A DNA stretch of 64,000 bases from Luidia sarsii (taxonomy: Eukaryota; Echinodermata; Asteroidea; Paxillosida; Luidiidae). The notes below the pieces were generated by a model that did not search any database, had not been told where the DNA came from, and saw only the letters and a list, made by a program, of their open reading frames with translations. Positions within the stretch are counted from its first letter, which is position 1. Every line of letters begins with the position of its first letter. Below, in pieces: positions 23,256 through 34,870 of this stretch. The position numbers were made by a program, and so were the translations under genes. The stretch is from NCBI GenBank assembly GCA_949987565.1, contig OX465115.1, positions 14,755,242-14,819,241 of the forward strand. The letters are read 5' to 3'.

Positions 23256-24295
23256 GGTCTATCGTCAATGCTACGCGTAAATTGGGACACGTTGTAAGCG
23301 GGAAGGAGATTGCAGGGAGGGAATTGTCGTTGACGAAGGTCAAGGAGCCTCCGAAGATTGCTCGCCATCGTACCGACTGACGAGCTGGGAGGAGGGGGGG
23401 GGAATTCGTCTGCCGACCGGCGTCCCTGACGGAATCACGGCGCGGCAACTCGGATCACTCATCCCTTGCTTGCTTGCCTTATGATAATAGCGGTCGCCGT
23501 AGCAACCGATTCGTGTCAGATGCTTCCTCTTTCTCCCCCATCCATCTCTCTCTCCACCCCCTCTCTCTCCCTCGCTAGCGCCTGCGAAACAACACAGACG
23601 TGCTAAATTCCCCCCTTCCCTCCAATTCCTCTCCCGTACCCTCACAAAATCAGTTTAATATACAACCTTAAGGCTGCGCAGACTGGTATACCCGCCCCCA
23701 CTCCCCACGTCTGAAATAATGCGTAGCGTTTGTTTCCCCCCTACCCCACACCCCACCACCCATCTCATGAGCGTGCATGAAATCAGCAGAATTTAATTTC
23801 GGACGGAGCCACGGTTGCGCTGCGGAGCCGTGACCGTGCAAGGCTTACGTGGCTCTGGGTGGGAAACAACCAGTCACTGGATTGAAGACAGCAATTTCGA
23901 GAACGCCGTCGGGGGAGTCGGGTGGTACGATGAACCGATGACGGACGCATATCGTGATATCTGTTCCAATCGGAGGGACGTGGGATATACCGTTGACTGT
24001 CGTGAACGCTGCGTCGCGGCCACGGCCCGCGCCTTTTCCTTCGCGGTCATTGTCGTCGTCATTGTCGCGATGGTGGCTTTTAGCCGTCACTGAGGTGATC
24101 GTCGTCGCCGCTGCCCATTGTCCTGGTCGATTGTTCTGGCTGTCACACTTAACGTGGTTAAGGTCACTGTCCAAATTAAGGCGTTGACATTGTCGTCGGT
24201 GTCTTTTTTGCGGTCGTCGTCGTCGTCGTGGCATTTTTTGTCGACGTTGACCTCTCCGCTGTCGTCGCTGTCGTTTTTTGTCTGTGGCCTGCCCT
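23256..24295. other. Unassigned intergenic sequence
   Basis: Pyrimidine-rich 23520-23640; GTC-rich from about 24040. The open frame at 23815-24093 is not supported by any domain. Confidence 0.45.
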
Positions 24296-24299
24296 GGAG

Positions 24300-24660
24300 A
24301 TACTAATAACACTGACGTTTTACTAACTATTGTCGTTGTCATTGTATGGGTTGTTGTCGTTGTCGTTGCATAGACTATTATCCTTTTTATTGTATGGACT
24401 ATTGTCGTTGTCATTGTGTGGACTTTTATCGTAGTCATTGTGTGGACTATTATCGTAGTCATTGTGTGGATTTTTGTCGTTATCTTGCATAGACCGTTGT
24501 CGTTGTCATTGTATGGGCTGTTATCGTTGTCATTGTGTGGATTATTGACGTTGTCGTTGCATAGACTGTTGCCGTTGTCAGTGTCATTTTGTGGATTATT
24601 GTTCATGTCATTGTGATGATTATTGTTGACGTTGAATTGCACTGTTGTTGTCGCTTCCCT
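24300..24660. repeat. TTGTCGTTGTCATTG-type array
   Basis: Degenerate ~15-24-bp units (ttgtcgttgtcattgtatgg, ctattatc) over ~350 bp. The minus strand reads Thr/Asn/Asp-rich frames. Confidence 0.8.
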
Positions 24661-25774
24661 TGTTTTGACCATTGATGTCGCTGCCGTCGTGTCAGCCTTT
24701 CGCTAAAGTTACCGCCGCAGCCATTGTCATTGTCATCGTCTTGCTGTGGTTATTGCAGTGAAAGTTGAGGTCAACGTGGCAATCACGTAGTGATCGTCAC
24801 TGCTGCCGTCTACATGACGAAAGAGCACAATCTACAACTACCCCGTTCAACTTCTAATACTAAGTAACATCTCTATAAAAAAAAAGCTCTTCAACAAACA
24901 TTGGGGTTTTAAAAGGCCACTTACCTACCCAGAGACAATATCGTTATTTGTTTAGTTTCCTGCATGCAATCAGAAATAGAAACAATTATGCCTGATAGGA
25001 AACTATGAGCTCAACGCGCAACTGTAGTTTCATCTACTCCTATGGATGATAAATGACTGCGATCAAACATGGACAGGGGGAAAAAAACATCCAACCACTT
25101 TGTTACCGACGCCAAAATATTGCTCATAAAGACCTACCCCGATCGCAATCGCCAGTGTATCGCCAGAGAAGCAACCCGAACCGCCACTGTAGACGAGGGG
25201 CTCATCCCCGCCGTCCGATCCTGGCAGCCCAGAGATTTAAAAAGAACATCGGATGTTTACATTCCACTTACCGGGTCCTCCAGCGAGCGTCGGCGGCCGG
25301 CCGGCAACGGCACCCCCGCCTGTAGAGCGAAACGAACGGCGGCAGAGCGTCGTTCTGGTTTTGTTTTTTATTACTTCCAAGGCGACGTCCACGGTGCCGG
25401 ATCGGGTCGGGTCGGGTCGGGTCGGGTCGGCTACCTCGCCGGGGTTTTTGCCGAGGCCGAGGCTGAGGCCCGGTGGCAAGGGGCCGGGCGACGCGGCAGA
25501 CGGCGGAGAATGCGAGCTCTCGGGTCGTTGGCTTTTTTCTTCTCCTTTTTTGTTTTATATATCCAACCTCTACTGACGGACTCCAGCACTCGGGGTTTTG
25601 TTTTCTTCTGTTGTTTGTTTGTCGTAGTGACGGCGTTGATGATCAATCTTAAAGGCAACGACGGAGTCTGCTGCACGCAGCGCTGTGGGATTTTTTTTCT
25701 TCTTCAGCGAAGCCTCCTCAGGTGTCGTTGCGGTCGACCCAACTCGCTGACTGGGCAGGACTTGACATTTTATT
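24661..25774. other. Unassigned sequence with a GC-rich part
   Basis: At 25405-25431 there are five GGGTC units. At 25240-25500 the composition is GC/CpG-rich. The 296-codon frame at 25069-25959 is low-complexity and unsupported. Confidence 0.4.
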
Positions 25775-25775
25775 T

Positions 25776-25860
25776 CCTCCTCCTCCTCCTCCTCCTCCTC
25801 CTCCTCTCACTCCTTCTCCTCGCTCCTCCTCCTTCGTCTTCGTCTTGTTCCTGTTCTCCT
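25776..25860. repeat. (CTC)n microsatellite
   Basis: CTC repeats of about 30 bp, then degenerate TCC/TCG. Confidence 0.85.
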
Positions 25861-26339
25861 TGTGTCGGCGTTGCTGTCCTGTCCCGAGCTAGCTCTCTGC
25901 ACCTCTTCGCTCCGAGCGCTCCGTCGAGTAGAAGCGATGCCCTGCCCGCCCGTTCGTGACTGCAAATGGGTTTCCCGTTCGCCTAATAACGTAGGGGGGG
26001 TGGGAACCCGCGCACGAGCGTTGTGTATGCGTGTACGTGTGCGGGAGGGATGGAGAGGGGTTGGGGATGTGTAGGCTGGCAGTTGTTAGTATTAGACTTG
26101 CGTGAGTCTCACGGGTTGTCTGTGTACCTCACGCACCCCGCCTCCCCTCCTCCCCCCCCCCCCCACGCAAAGGGTTGCCGCGCGGTGGTGTGGACTTGAC
26201 TTGGAAGAGGCAGAGCTGCTGTTCGCGGAATGTCGGCTGACATTCAGGTCGTAATTGACTTATTTCGCACACCTTGGGCGCGGGAACGAGTCCGCTCGGG
26301 GCCGTGTGGGGAGGGGGAGGCATACCCAGCGAAGCCGCT

Positions 26340-26551
26340 AGGCCTTTTTTTTTACGGAGATGAAGGCTTAGGCTCGGGCACAGGCTTCGTCTCCGTCTGT
26401 CAGAACCTGAACATCTAGGTCGTGGTCTGTTTCCGAATTTGAAGGTTTGTTGGCTTGATAGGTACACCCGGTATTCACCGAGAAACTGGGGCCAAACGCT
26501 TGTTTTAGATGCCTGTGATATTATAACGAGTAAGATAAATATGACCGAAGC
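26340..26551 (+). mobile_element. MITE GGCCGTTTTCGAAATG family, right end lost
   Basis: From atgaaggcttaggctcgggc through gatgcctgtgatattataac to gaccgaagct it matches 35999-36236 closely. The right inverted repeat is missing: the copy runs straight into the CATCCTCCT array at about 26553. Confidence 0.75.
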
Positions 26552-26552
26552 T

Positions 26553-27120
26553 CCCCATCCTCCTCATCCAAGTCTTCATGTTCCTCATCCTCCTCATCCT
26601 CCCCATCCTCCTCATCCTCCTTCCCTCCTCATCTTCCTCATCCTTCTCATTCTCTTCATCCTCCTCATTCTCCTCATCCTTCTCATCCTGCTCATCCCCC
26701 TCATTCCCCTCATCCCCCACCCCCTCATCCTCCTCATCCTCCTCATCCTCCCCATCCTCCTCATCTTCCTCATCCTCCTCATCCTCCTCATCCTCCCCAT
26801 CCTCCTCATCCTCCTCATCCTCCTCATCCTCCTCATCCTCCCCATCCTCCTCATCCTCCTCATCCTCCTCATCCTACCCATCCTCCTCATCCCCCCATCC
26901 TCCTCGCCATTATAATCTTCATCCTCCTCCCCTCCTCATCTTCCTCATCCTCCTCATCCTCCTCATCCTCCTCATCCTCCCCATCCTCCTCATCCCCCTC
27001 ATCCCCCACCCCATCATCCTCCTCATCCTCCTCATCCTCCCTATCCTCCTCATCCTCCCCATCCTCCTCAACCTCCTCATGCCTCTCATCCTCCTCATCC
27101 TCCCCCATTCCCCTCATCAA
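26553..27120. repeat. (CATCCTCCT)n minisatellite
   Basis: About 570 bp of 9-12-bp CATCCTCCT units, interrupted at about 26890-26935. The unit length keeps frames open on both strands. Confidence 0.95.
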
Positions 27121-27766
27121 TTCTAGAAGAAAAAAAACATTCCAGAGATAAAGAGTTGACTTTACTTTCCTTCATACTTAAGCATGCAACAGAAGTGCCA
27201 CACATGCACTGTCGTCCGGCTGAACGGAATGGTAGGCCCATGATAGATAATGCACGTTCACGTATATGTAATTGTTACCGACTCCGTCTTCGTGTGTGTT
27301 TTTTTTTCACACCGGCGATATCGGTGTCGGATCGGCCGGCGGACGGGCCCCGCTGACGGGGAACCGACTTGGCCCGCGGCCCGTCGAGACGAACCGGATA
27401 ACGGCGTATCAAGTTCGTCCGTGTTTACCCCCTCGCCTATTACTGGCAGCCAGACGCCGCGGATGTATCTTACGCCGGGTGGGACGATGGGGAGGAGAGA
27501 GAGAGAGGAGGGCTTTCTCATCTTCTTCATCTCACGCTGAGCAAGATCTGAGCGTCTAAGCAGCTGTGATCAACCCTTCCCGCAGCCCCCTCCCCCTCCT
27601 CCGATAATGGCAACTCGTCTGGCGCTTAGCGTAGGTCTTAGCTGCGCACAGTGTGTGTCAATGTCGAGGGAAATTGCTGACTTCAGTGGGCCGGCAGTAG
27701 TTATACCGTGAAGTGTAATCGTAATTTTGATGATAACTCCAAGCGCCATTTCTGTCAGAGTAGACC
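27121..27766. other. Unassigned intergenic sequence
   Basis: GC-rich 27310-27500; no gene recognised. Confidence 0.5.
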
Positions 27767-27980
27767 GATTGCGCGACCACTGTTCTTACATGCCATCTCG
27801 TGACTTATAGTGGGTGTTTGTTCATCTCATTTGGCACAGAGCAGCGATGGAAATGTACACAGAAGACTGTGGACAATGTGATAGTCTTCTTTGCTCATTT
27901 CCACTCCTGTTCTGCACCAAATGAGATGGAAAAAATACCCACTATATAACTCGCGTGATAGCATGTAAACATTGGTCGCT
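27767..27980. mobile_element. MITE, GCGACC family
   Basis: The left end gattgcgcgaccactgttct and right end gcatgtaaacattggtcgct are inverted. Sub-terminal blocks ttatagtgggtgttt / aaaatacccactatata are also inverted. About 214 bp. Confidence 0.75.
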
Positions 27981-28064
27981 TGACACAAGCCAATAGCTAC
28001 TATGAGCTCCGTAGAACGGCATGCATTGAGGGCGCACGTCAACTGTCTGTGGACAAAGTTCTCA

Positions 28065-28165
28065 AAAGTTAGAGGGTTCATGACGTTTCGATCCTAGCAG
28101 GACTTTTCAAAGCCTTTGAGAAAGGTCCTGCTAGGATCGAAACGTCGGGCCCTCTTGAAATGTAT
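28065..28165. repeat. GAAACGTC hairpin repeat, inverted pair
   Basis: The left arm catgacgtttcgatcctagc and right arm gctaggatcgaaacgtcggg, with inner caaag/ctttg, form a palindrome like that at 16907-17020, slightly decayed. Confidence 0.8.
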
Positions 28166-28246
28166 GCATTGCAGGTCATTTTAGTCAGTGAGGAGATTGC
28201 AACCGTTTTTTTTTCTTCATGTAAACAAAGTTGATAAACACGTAAC

Positions 28247-28445
28247 GTTTTGTCTGTCTGTCTGTTTGTCTATCTGTCTGTCTGGGTGGCTGGCTGGCTG
28301 GCTGTCTGTCTGTCTGTCTGTCTGTCTGCCTGTCTGTCTTTCTGTCTGTCTGCCTGCCTGCCTGCCTGTCTGCCTGTCTGTCTGTCTGTCTGTCTGCCTG
28401 CCTGCCTGCCTGCCTGTCTGTCTGCCTGTCTGTCTGTCTGTCTGT

Positions 28446-28486
<41 letters not shown>

Positions 28487-28490
28487 TGCC

Positions 28491-28522
<32 letters not shown>
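28247..28522. repeat. (CTGT)/(CTGC)n tetranucleotide array
   Basis: About 275 bp of CTGT and CTGC units with one CTGG patch (28286-28305). Tetranucleotide periodicity gives Cys/Leu-rich frames in all three phases. Confidence 0.95.
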
Positions 28523-29325
28523 CGCTTATATTCCTCCACGCATTGTCATTTCAACGCCCAGTGCCTATCCATGAATAATGTCACGCCATGCCGTTAATAA
28601 ACCATTACGATCCTAAGCCCCTCGTAATTCCCCAAGTCATGCAGCCGCACTGCCGACACACGATATGCAATTTTAATGTTCTCGCCAAAACTAATTTTGG
28701 ACTCATCGGAGCACACGACTCGCTAATAGGATGTGCAGCCACGCCCCGACATTAAATATACCATCAGACGGTACACAGAAAAAAGCTAATTATGATTTCA
28801 GTCGGGCAACGTCAGTGCTATTACGGATGGACAACTGTATGCATGCTCCTATTACTCTGGGTTTCCATTAACGATGCCATCAAATCCGATATAGCGGTTA
28901 GAGGGTTGCCATATGGTGGCATGGGACGCCGTGCACAGACATCACGCGATTCGGAGACCGTTCTCTCCTCGGAGTCGTCTCCGAAGATCGAGACTGTGCT
29001 TATACTGGCCGCCCGGACGGTCGAATGAGCGGCTCCGTTGAGAACTTCGCTTTACCCGTGATGTATAAAAGATGTCCCACTTTTAGCATCCACTTTGCAC
29101 AGCGGATGAGGTTTGCGTGTTTACGCAGCGAGAAAAAATGTGCACTTCTCTTCAAACCAACGCGAGACGCACGGTAGAGGCTGAGTGGACCAGACCGCCG
29201 CCAGATTGAATCATATTTGCATATTCCTGGATAATAATATAGATGGTTTATTTCACGCACAAATATTTTAATGAAGTGGTCATAAGACCAAAAGCATTCA
29301 AATTTACAATTCCTCAATTCAATAA
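28523..29325. other. Unassigned sequence; weak secreted-like ORF at 28792-29028
   Basis: The 78-codon frame at 28792-29028 has a hydrophobic N-terminus (VCMLLLLWVS) but no cysteine pattern or domain afterwards. Not supported as a gene. Confidence 0.3.
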
Positions 29326-29329
29326 AGTT

Positions 29330-29550
29330 CATTTCAATTCAATTCAGTTCAGTTCATTTCAATTCAATTCATTTCATTTCAATTCAATTCATTTCATTTC
29401 AATTCAATTAATTTCATTTCAATTCAATTCATTTCATTTCAATTCAATTCATTTCATTTCAATTCAATTCATTTCATTTCAATTCAATTCATTTCATTTC
29501 AATTCATTACATTACAATTCATTACATTACAATTCATTGCAATCCTTCAA
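29330..29550. repeat. 20-bp minisatellite, TTTCAATTCAATTCATTTCA
   Basis: About ten copies of a 20-bp unit of ATTCA/ATTTC blocks, then cattacattacaatt variants. Confidence 0.9.
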
Positions 29551-29597
29551 GACATTTGATTTATTAATTTTTGAAAATATTCTTCCTCTATTTTGTG

Positions 29598-29690
29598 AGT
29601 AAGTGTGGCTCTAAAAAGAACCGGAGGAACTCGACGTTTCCAGCAGTATACTATGTTCGTCTCCAGGCGACTGAAAACCTTGAAAATCTC
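29598..29690 (-). repeat. Retroelement-like motif with GAAACGTCGAG
   Basis: The minus strand reads a hairpin ending TGCTG, then GAAACGTCGAGTT, then a second stem (CCGGTTCTTTTTAGAGCC) and ACAC, the same order as at 43690-44060 and 61165-61620. Confidence 0.6.
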
Positions 29691-30509
29691 AAGTTCTTAC
29701 TCTGATTGTTTTATTATAAATACACCTATCAAATTGAACCTACACACATACACAAAAACTATCTTTTAAAAGCCGGAATCTTCATTTCACAGTGTCTGTG
29801 GTCGCGAATCTGGTGCCTTGTGGAGACCTAGTCCAATAGGTTGAATAGGTCCCCACAGGGAAATTGTAAAGGTGTATTGGTCTCCACAAGGTTTTCACGA
29901 AACTGATACTCGGAAACAACTCAAAAACGGGAAATTTGTGATGGGTAAAAATCCGTTGCAAAGTATTATATGCAAGGGTCCAAATTTCTACCCAGGAAAG
30001 TGAATGTGGCTAAAATGGGAGCATTTTTAAAACATCGTTTCTCACGCGGTTGTATAGTGCACGAGGACAAAGCCATGTCTAAACAAGGATATAAAAAAAA
30101 TGGGTCGGTGTGAACTCTCCCGTGTATGCAACGCGGTTCTGCATTAACTCACGGCCCTTAGAACAGAGTTACCCTGGCCCCACAATATAGTCAAATCTGA
30201 CGAGAGATAAGAAGATGTATAGGCTAAAAGGGCACGGCATTCTCCTTTGCAAGAGTCGCCCAAGAAAGGGAAAAATCGAAGGAGACAAGAGGAGAAGGTC
30301 TCTTCCTCGTATCTGTCTCCACGCATCATCACGGCCCCTCGTTTTGTCCTTCTCCTGTCCGTCACGACAAAGGTCAAAACGGCCGACCTTGGAAACTTTC
30401 GCCCATCCGCATAATTCCGGTCAGTTAACAGGCAGCGACGGGGCTTATCCGATTATTAGTACGCCTTTAACTCACGTCCGATGTCAAAACAGGGTTGGAG
30501 GTTTGTCAT
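29691..30509. other. Unassigned intergenic sequence
   Basis: A short inverted pair, ccttgtggagacc (29817) and ggtctccacaagg (29888), is seen; otherwise nothing recognised. Confidence 0.5.
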
Positions 30510-31020
30510 TTTGATAGGACGATTTATAAAGAGAGAAGGGAGAGAGAGAAAGAGGGGAAGAGAGATAGAGAGAGAGACGGGGGAGAGGGGGAGAAAGAGG
30601 GTTTGAGGTTTGTCATCCTGATAGGACGCTTTATAAAGAGAGAGAGGGGATAGTGAGAAAAAGGGAAGAGAGATAGAGAGAGAGAGGAGAGGGGAGAAAG
30701 AGGGTTTGAGGTTTGTCATCCCGATAGGACGCTTTATAAAGAGAGAGGGGATAGTGAGAAAGAAGGGAGAGAAATAGAGAGAGGGGGAGAGGGGAGAAAG
30801 AGGGGTGAGAGATAGAGAGAGTGGGAGAGGGGGAGAGAGAACGAGGGGTAGAGATATGGGAGAGCGGAGAGGGCAGAAAGGTGGAAAAAGAGAGGGGAGA
30901 GAGAGGGAAGAGAGAGTGAGAGAGCAAGGGAAAGATAAAAGGGTAGTGAGAGATGGGGATAGATAGATAGATAGAGAGAGAGGAGAGAGAGAGGAGGTGG
31001 GCGAGGGAGGAGAGAGGAGG
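30510..31020. repeat. GA tract with ~100-120-bp duplicated units
   Basis: Three copies of gtttgaggtttgtcatnntg plus ataggacg..ttataaagaga (starting near 30500, 30600 and 30705) are separated by GAGAGA tracts. Each unit ends in purine repeats. Confidence 0.85.
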
Positions 31021-31558
31021 GGTCATGTTAGGATCGAAGAAAAAAAAGGTCCTTTCGAGACTCAAAGGTCCAACTATATAGGATCTCAAAGAAAACGTAT
31101 CCGAGGAACGACACCTCGGGTTATCTTAGATGGTCGGTCAGATTCACATACCTGGGACCTTGCAACATTGCGTGTATCATTTCATGTCCCCCGGCCCACC
31201 GCGGCGTGTCAGGAGGGCAGCCCCGTTCTACCCCGCCGCCCAATGAGCGACCGCGCGTGGCGCGTTTAGGCGCCCGTACGCACGGGCGCACTCTCGCTTG
31301 AGGTTGGTTACAAGGACGGGGTATAGTCGTGGGTATAGAGGGTGGGGTGTGGGGGGGGGGGGGAGTGAAATGTCAGACGATGTAACGACTCGACGACATC
31401 CGAGGCTGTGTGGGCGGTGGTTGGGCCGGGCGCATCGAGACGCCAGACGGTGCCCGGCGAGCCTGGCTCGCCTGAGGGACACTCCGGCCCGTTGTCTCTT
31501 TTGTGCACCTCGTAAAAATAAAATAAAAAAATTGGCAGAATGGCCGAACTCAAACGCG
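31021..31558. other. Unassigned GC-rich sequence
   Basis: A G12-type run lies near 31351-31363; no supported gene. Confidence 0.5.
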
Positions 31559-31985
31559 ATATGGGCGATTCACAATAGTGCGCCCTCAAGTGTTTGCAAC
31601 GCGTTGTCCGATCACAAATGCGTGGAATGTGTGCCCTTTTCTAAAACACGGCTAAGGCTCAGGCTCCGACTTTGTCTCTAGTTCTTTCGTCCGTATTAAA
31701 ATACAAGGTATGACTGGGAGGTCTTTGGCGTCTTTTTAAAATGTTACACTGCGTTTTGGAAAAGAATTCAAAGCTTCAACTTCAAACAAAGACCTCCAAC
31801 CTGTGCTTACAGCTTTTGGAAATCAGAGACGAAGCCGGAGCCGAAGCCTAAGCCGGGCTTTGGAAAAGGGCCCTGTCGACCCTCCCCAGACGTGCATTGG
31901 TGACGTGAATCAACGGATTCCGCGCATTGTGATTGGCTAAGGAGTTGCGAACTCTTGAGGGCGCACTATAGTAAATCGCCCGTAT
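31559..31985. mobile_element. MITE GGGCGATT family, hosting another MITE
   Basis: The outer termini atatgggcgattcacaatag and (reverse-complemented right end) atacgggcgatttactatag, each followed by tgcgccctcaag, are inverted. The inner copy at 31633-31871 splits it. Related outer sequence is at 41165-41285 and 41658-41709. Confidence 0.75.
31633..31871. mobile_element. MITE inserted into another MITE
   Basis: The left end gcccttttctaaaacacggc (then taaggctcaggctccgac) and right end ggctttggaaaagggc, preceded by gagccgaagcctaagcc, are inverted repeats of ~45 bp. The termini resemble the GGCCGTTTTCGAAATG family at 35999 and 41301, so it is a diverged relative. Confidence 0.7.
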
Positions 31986-32068
31986 TAAAGAAGCCACTCC
32001 TCGGTGGTGTGCGAAACGTCGACACGAAAACAGTGAAATCGTTGTACCAAAAAATGCATTACAGTATC

Positions 32069-32194
32069 ATGACGTCGTTTCTAATACGCGCTGTCCGACT
32101 GTGTGTTTTGTTTATGGCTTCGACGTCGCCGGTGAACAGCGCCACCAAGCGTTCGATAAAGGCCCATGCGCAACGAGGCAAGCGGCGCTCGAAG
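32069..32194 (+). CDS. Candidate first exon of a secreted protein (unproven)
   Basis: From the ATG at 32069 the frame encodes 42 residues: a basic start, a hydrophobic run (LCVLFMAS), a plausible signal-peptidase site near PVNSA, then a very basic tail (GKRRSK). It ends exactly at AAG|GTGAGC, a near-ideal splice donor in phase 0. This is what a first coding exon of a secreted protein looks like. No following exon could be found, the family is not recognised, and short frames with these features arise by chance. Confidence 0.25.
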
Positions 32195-32399
32195 GTGAGC
32201 TAGTCTCATTACGCGCAGGCTACGTGGAGGTTTGATTCGGTCCGGTGCTCGGGTTAATTTCACGTCCGCTGCTCAGCACGCTGGCTGATTTAATAGGGAG
32301 TGGGAGGCGAGGGGTGTGTGTGTAGTGAGCGCTGTGTTAAAGGGAAGAGGGGGTTTTACAACCAATCGGGTTTTCGTGTGTGGGTTTGTGGCGATAGAG

Positions 32400-32745
32400 T
32401 TAGAGAAGAGTGAGAGAGAAGGAGAGAGAGGGGGACAGAGAGAGAGGGAGAGAGAGAGGGAGAGAGAGACAGGAGAGAGAGAGGGAGAAGGAGAGAGAGA
32501 GGGAGAGAGAGAGGGGGGCAGAGAGAGGGAGAGAGGGGGACAGAGAGAGGGAGAGAGAGAGGGAGAGAGAGACAGGAGAGAGAGAGAGAAGGAGAGAGAG
32601 AGGGACAGAGAGAGAGGGACAGAAAGAGGGTGAGAAAGAGGGGGAGAAAGAGAGAGAGAGAGAGAAGGAGAGAGAGAGGGGGAGAGGGAGAGAGATAGAT
32701 AGAGAGAGAGAGAGAGAGCGAGGGAGAGAGAGGGGGGAGGGGGAC
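32400..32745. repeat. (GA)n purine tract
   Basis: GAGAGA/GGGAGA with gagacag interruptions; by-product frames only. Confidence 0.95.
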
Positions 32746-33585
32746 TACGTTAAAATCATTAAGCCAGGAGGTCTATCCAGAATTTTTTTTGTCATCGTGA
32801 ATACCGCAAAGTGAGTCATGAAGAACGGACACTTGGTGCACGAGACAGGTGTTGTTGGAAATATTGTTCTCAAATGTTTGTTTACTTTTATCTTTCTGCT
32901 TGACACAGTACATCCTGAGGAAAATTACCGTAAACTTAATTTTCTACGACATTGCAGTCATGGTACGTATGAACTGCATTAAACAAAATAATGTCTGATT
33001 GATTATGGTAATAGATAGAGCCACCCGTCGTACAAAACGAAAGCTTTCTTCTATTGCATGCAAGCCTTGGGGTTAGTAGGTAAGGTATTTAATAAAATCT
33101 GCAGGTCGCCTCCATCCTTGACCAAGTGGTTCTCTGAACACGGTCTGGCGCGAGTGTTACACCGTGTGATGCTTCTAAACTAGGACGAGCCGTGAGTGGT
33201 AGCACTGTCGACGGCGCGACCTCGCTCGGTCGCCTCTGACGCCGGACCGGCGAAGCGTTTGACGGCAGGGTGGCTCGGTCGCGGCCGCTGCTAGTCCTTG
33301 GTCCCCGGGGAAATCACCGGGCGTCAATGTGTGCACGCAGCGCTAATAGGTTCGTGCAATTATTGTGGGACCTATTTTTCAAGGCATTAACCAGCCAAAT
33401 TTGGTCATCAATTGCCGGCCGGCATAGTGCAAATTCACGCCATCGTGCGTCTGTGAAGTTCAAAAGCACTTTTCTAATCAAAGTTTAATTACTTTCAATT
33501 TGTATTAAAGTAACTATCTCACCAAATTGTTGCAAACTGCTCCCCATTAAAGGACCAATCTGTAAATCTTGCATAATTAATCTAG
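32746..33585. other. Unassigned intergenic sequence
   Basis: No supported gene or repeat. Confidence 0.5.
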
Positions 33586-33845
33586 ACGTGCTGACATTCC
33601 GATCATAGCGAAGGACCTTACTCAAAGGTAGAATAATAATCGAAACGTCGGGTCGCGTATGTATTATTTTCAAATTCGAAAATGTGCTAATTTACTCTGA
33701 ATGAAGCTATGAGAAAACACTTTCACGAAACTACACAAATGTTGCAAAGTGCTTACTGACTAAAATTACCAAAATGGAAATCTCAAAGTTTAGTCTGCCT
33801 GACGTTTCGATCCTAGCAGGACCTTTCCCAAAAGCAGAGTAAGAT
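33586..33845. repeat. Two GAAACGTC hairpin-repeat copies
   Basis: A decayed inverted pair lies at 33586-33655 (gacattccgatcatagcg ... aatcgaaacgtcgggtc). A better single arm lies at 33793-33838 (gcctgacgtttcgatcctag). The text tgcttactgactaaaattac also precedes the palindrome at 16907, so the shared repeat is longer than the hairpin. Confidence 0.7.
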
Positions 33846-34785
33846 ATGTTGTATAATTATATGTAGCCAGATGCTAACATGGAACAACCCGATCTTCAAC
33901 ACAACTGTGTATAAAAATGGCATGAAATGGCTTTTTATACACAATGTGCACATTGTGATTTATTTATTCTCTCCTTGAAAGAGAAAAATCTGTAACCTTA
34001 GTCACTAAATTTGGACTTAAAATGTTCATTCATTGATGGTCTCAATCTACAGAATATCCTTTTCAAATGTTGATAGTGTTGATATAATTATGTATGTAGC
34101 GTTCCCATACGGAGCTCCGGAGAGGACATATGCACCTTTAAAAACCATGCCTAAGTATGGACGTCACTGCACAGGAATGGATCGGACTTTTCCCATCGCT
34201 CGTCTTCCTTTAGTCCCTATAATAACGACACGAGAGAGAGACTAGTCAGACAGTACGCAATCGTATTCATCCCCTCGGTATACGTCGCGGTGCCCGTCGG
34301 CAAGCAGCGCATCGCCGCCGATAATCCGCGTGGGAGAAATCGTCGTGATCGACGGTCTAGACCCCCCCCCCCGCCACGCTACCCATCGGCTATTTTCTCG
34401 GAGTTTTTTTTCTTCGCGGAGTTAAACAGGATAACAACGGCGCAGCCAGGAGCAGACATCTTCTCCCGAGTGGGTGACTTTCCGAGGGCATTCTGCCGAT
34501 CACGGTCGGCATTTTCGATCGAATAACGTTCCGCCAGGGAAGAAGCTGTCTCGCCCGTTTTAGGTCACTGCGCACCTCGGAGACATGCTGGGATTGTATC
34601 TACGGAGTAAAGTCGAGTTATCGATAGCCGCCGGGAGAGGGCGCTATTACACGTTTGCATGACGAGCATCTTTGGAGAACGGGCAGCTTTCAATAGTTTC
34701 GAATAATTATTTGACGGCTCATCATTTGTAAATGATTATGAATCCCCGGGTGTCTCTCTTTAGCTTTGTCTCTCTTTTTTTCTCG
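33846..34785. other. Unassigned intergenic sequence
   Basis: No supported gene or repeat. Confidence 0.5.
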
Positions 34786-34789
34786 TTGT

Positions 34790-34870
34790 CGTCTGTCCCT
34801 GCCTCTGGCTCTGCCTCTGTCTCTGCCTCTGTCTCTGCCTCTGCCTCGGCCTCTGCCGTTTCCCTCGCGG
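34790..34870. repeat. Short CTCTGC/CTCTGT array
   Basis: Hexamer units like those at 35545-35822. Confidence 0.8.

Noticed and set aside
25069..25959. 296-codon plus-strand frame
   Set aside because: Low-complexity GSGRVGSGRV, LLLL and SSSS runs from GGGTC, CTC and T-rich repeats; no domain.
28792..29028. 78-codon frame with a hydrophobic N-terminus
   Set aside because: No convincing donor, domain or cysteine pattern follows; a hydrophobic run alone is weak evidence.
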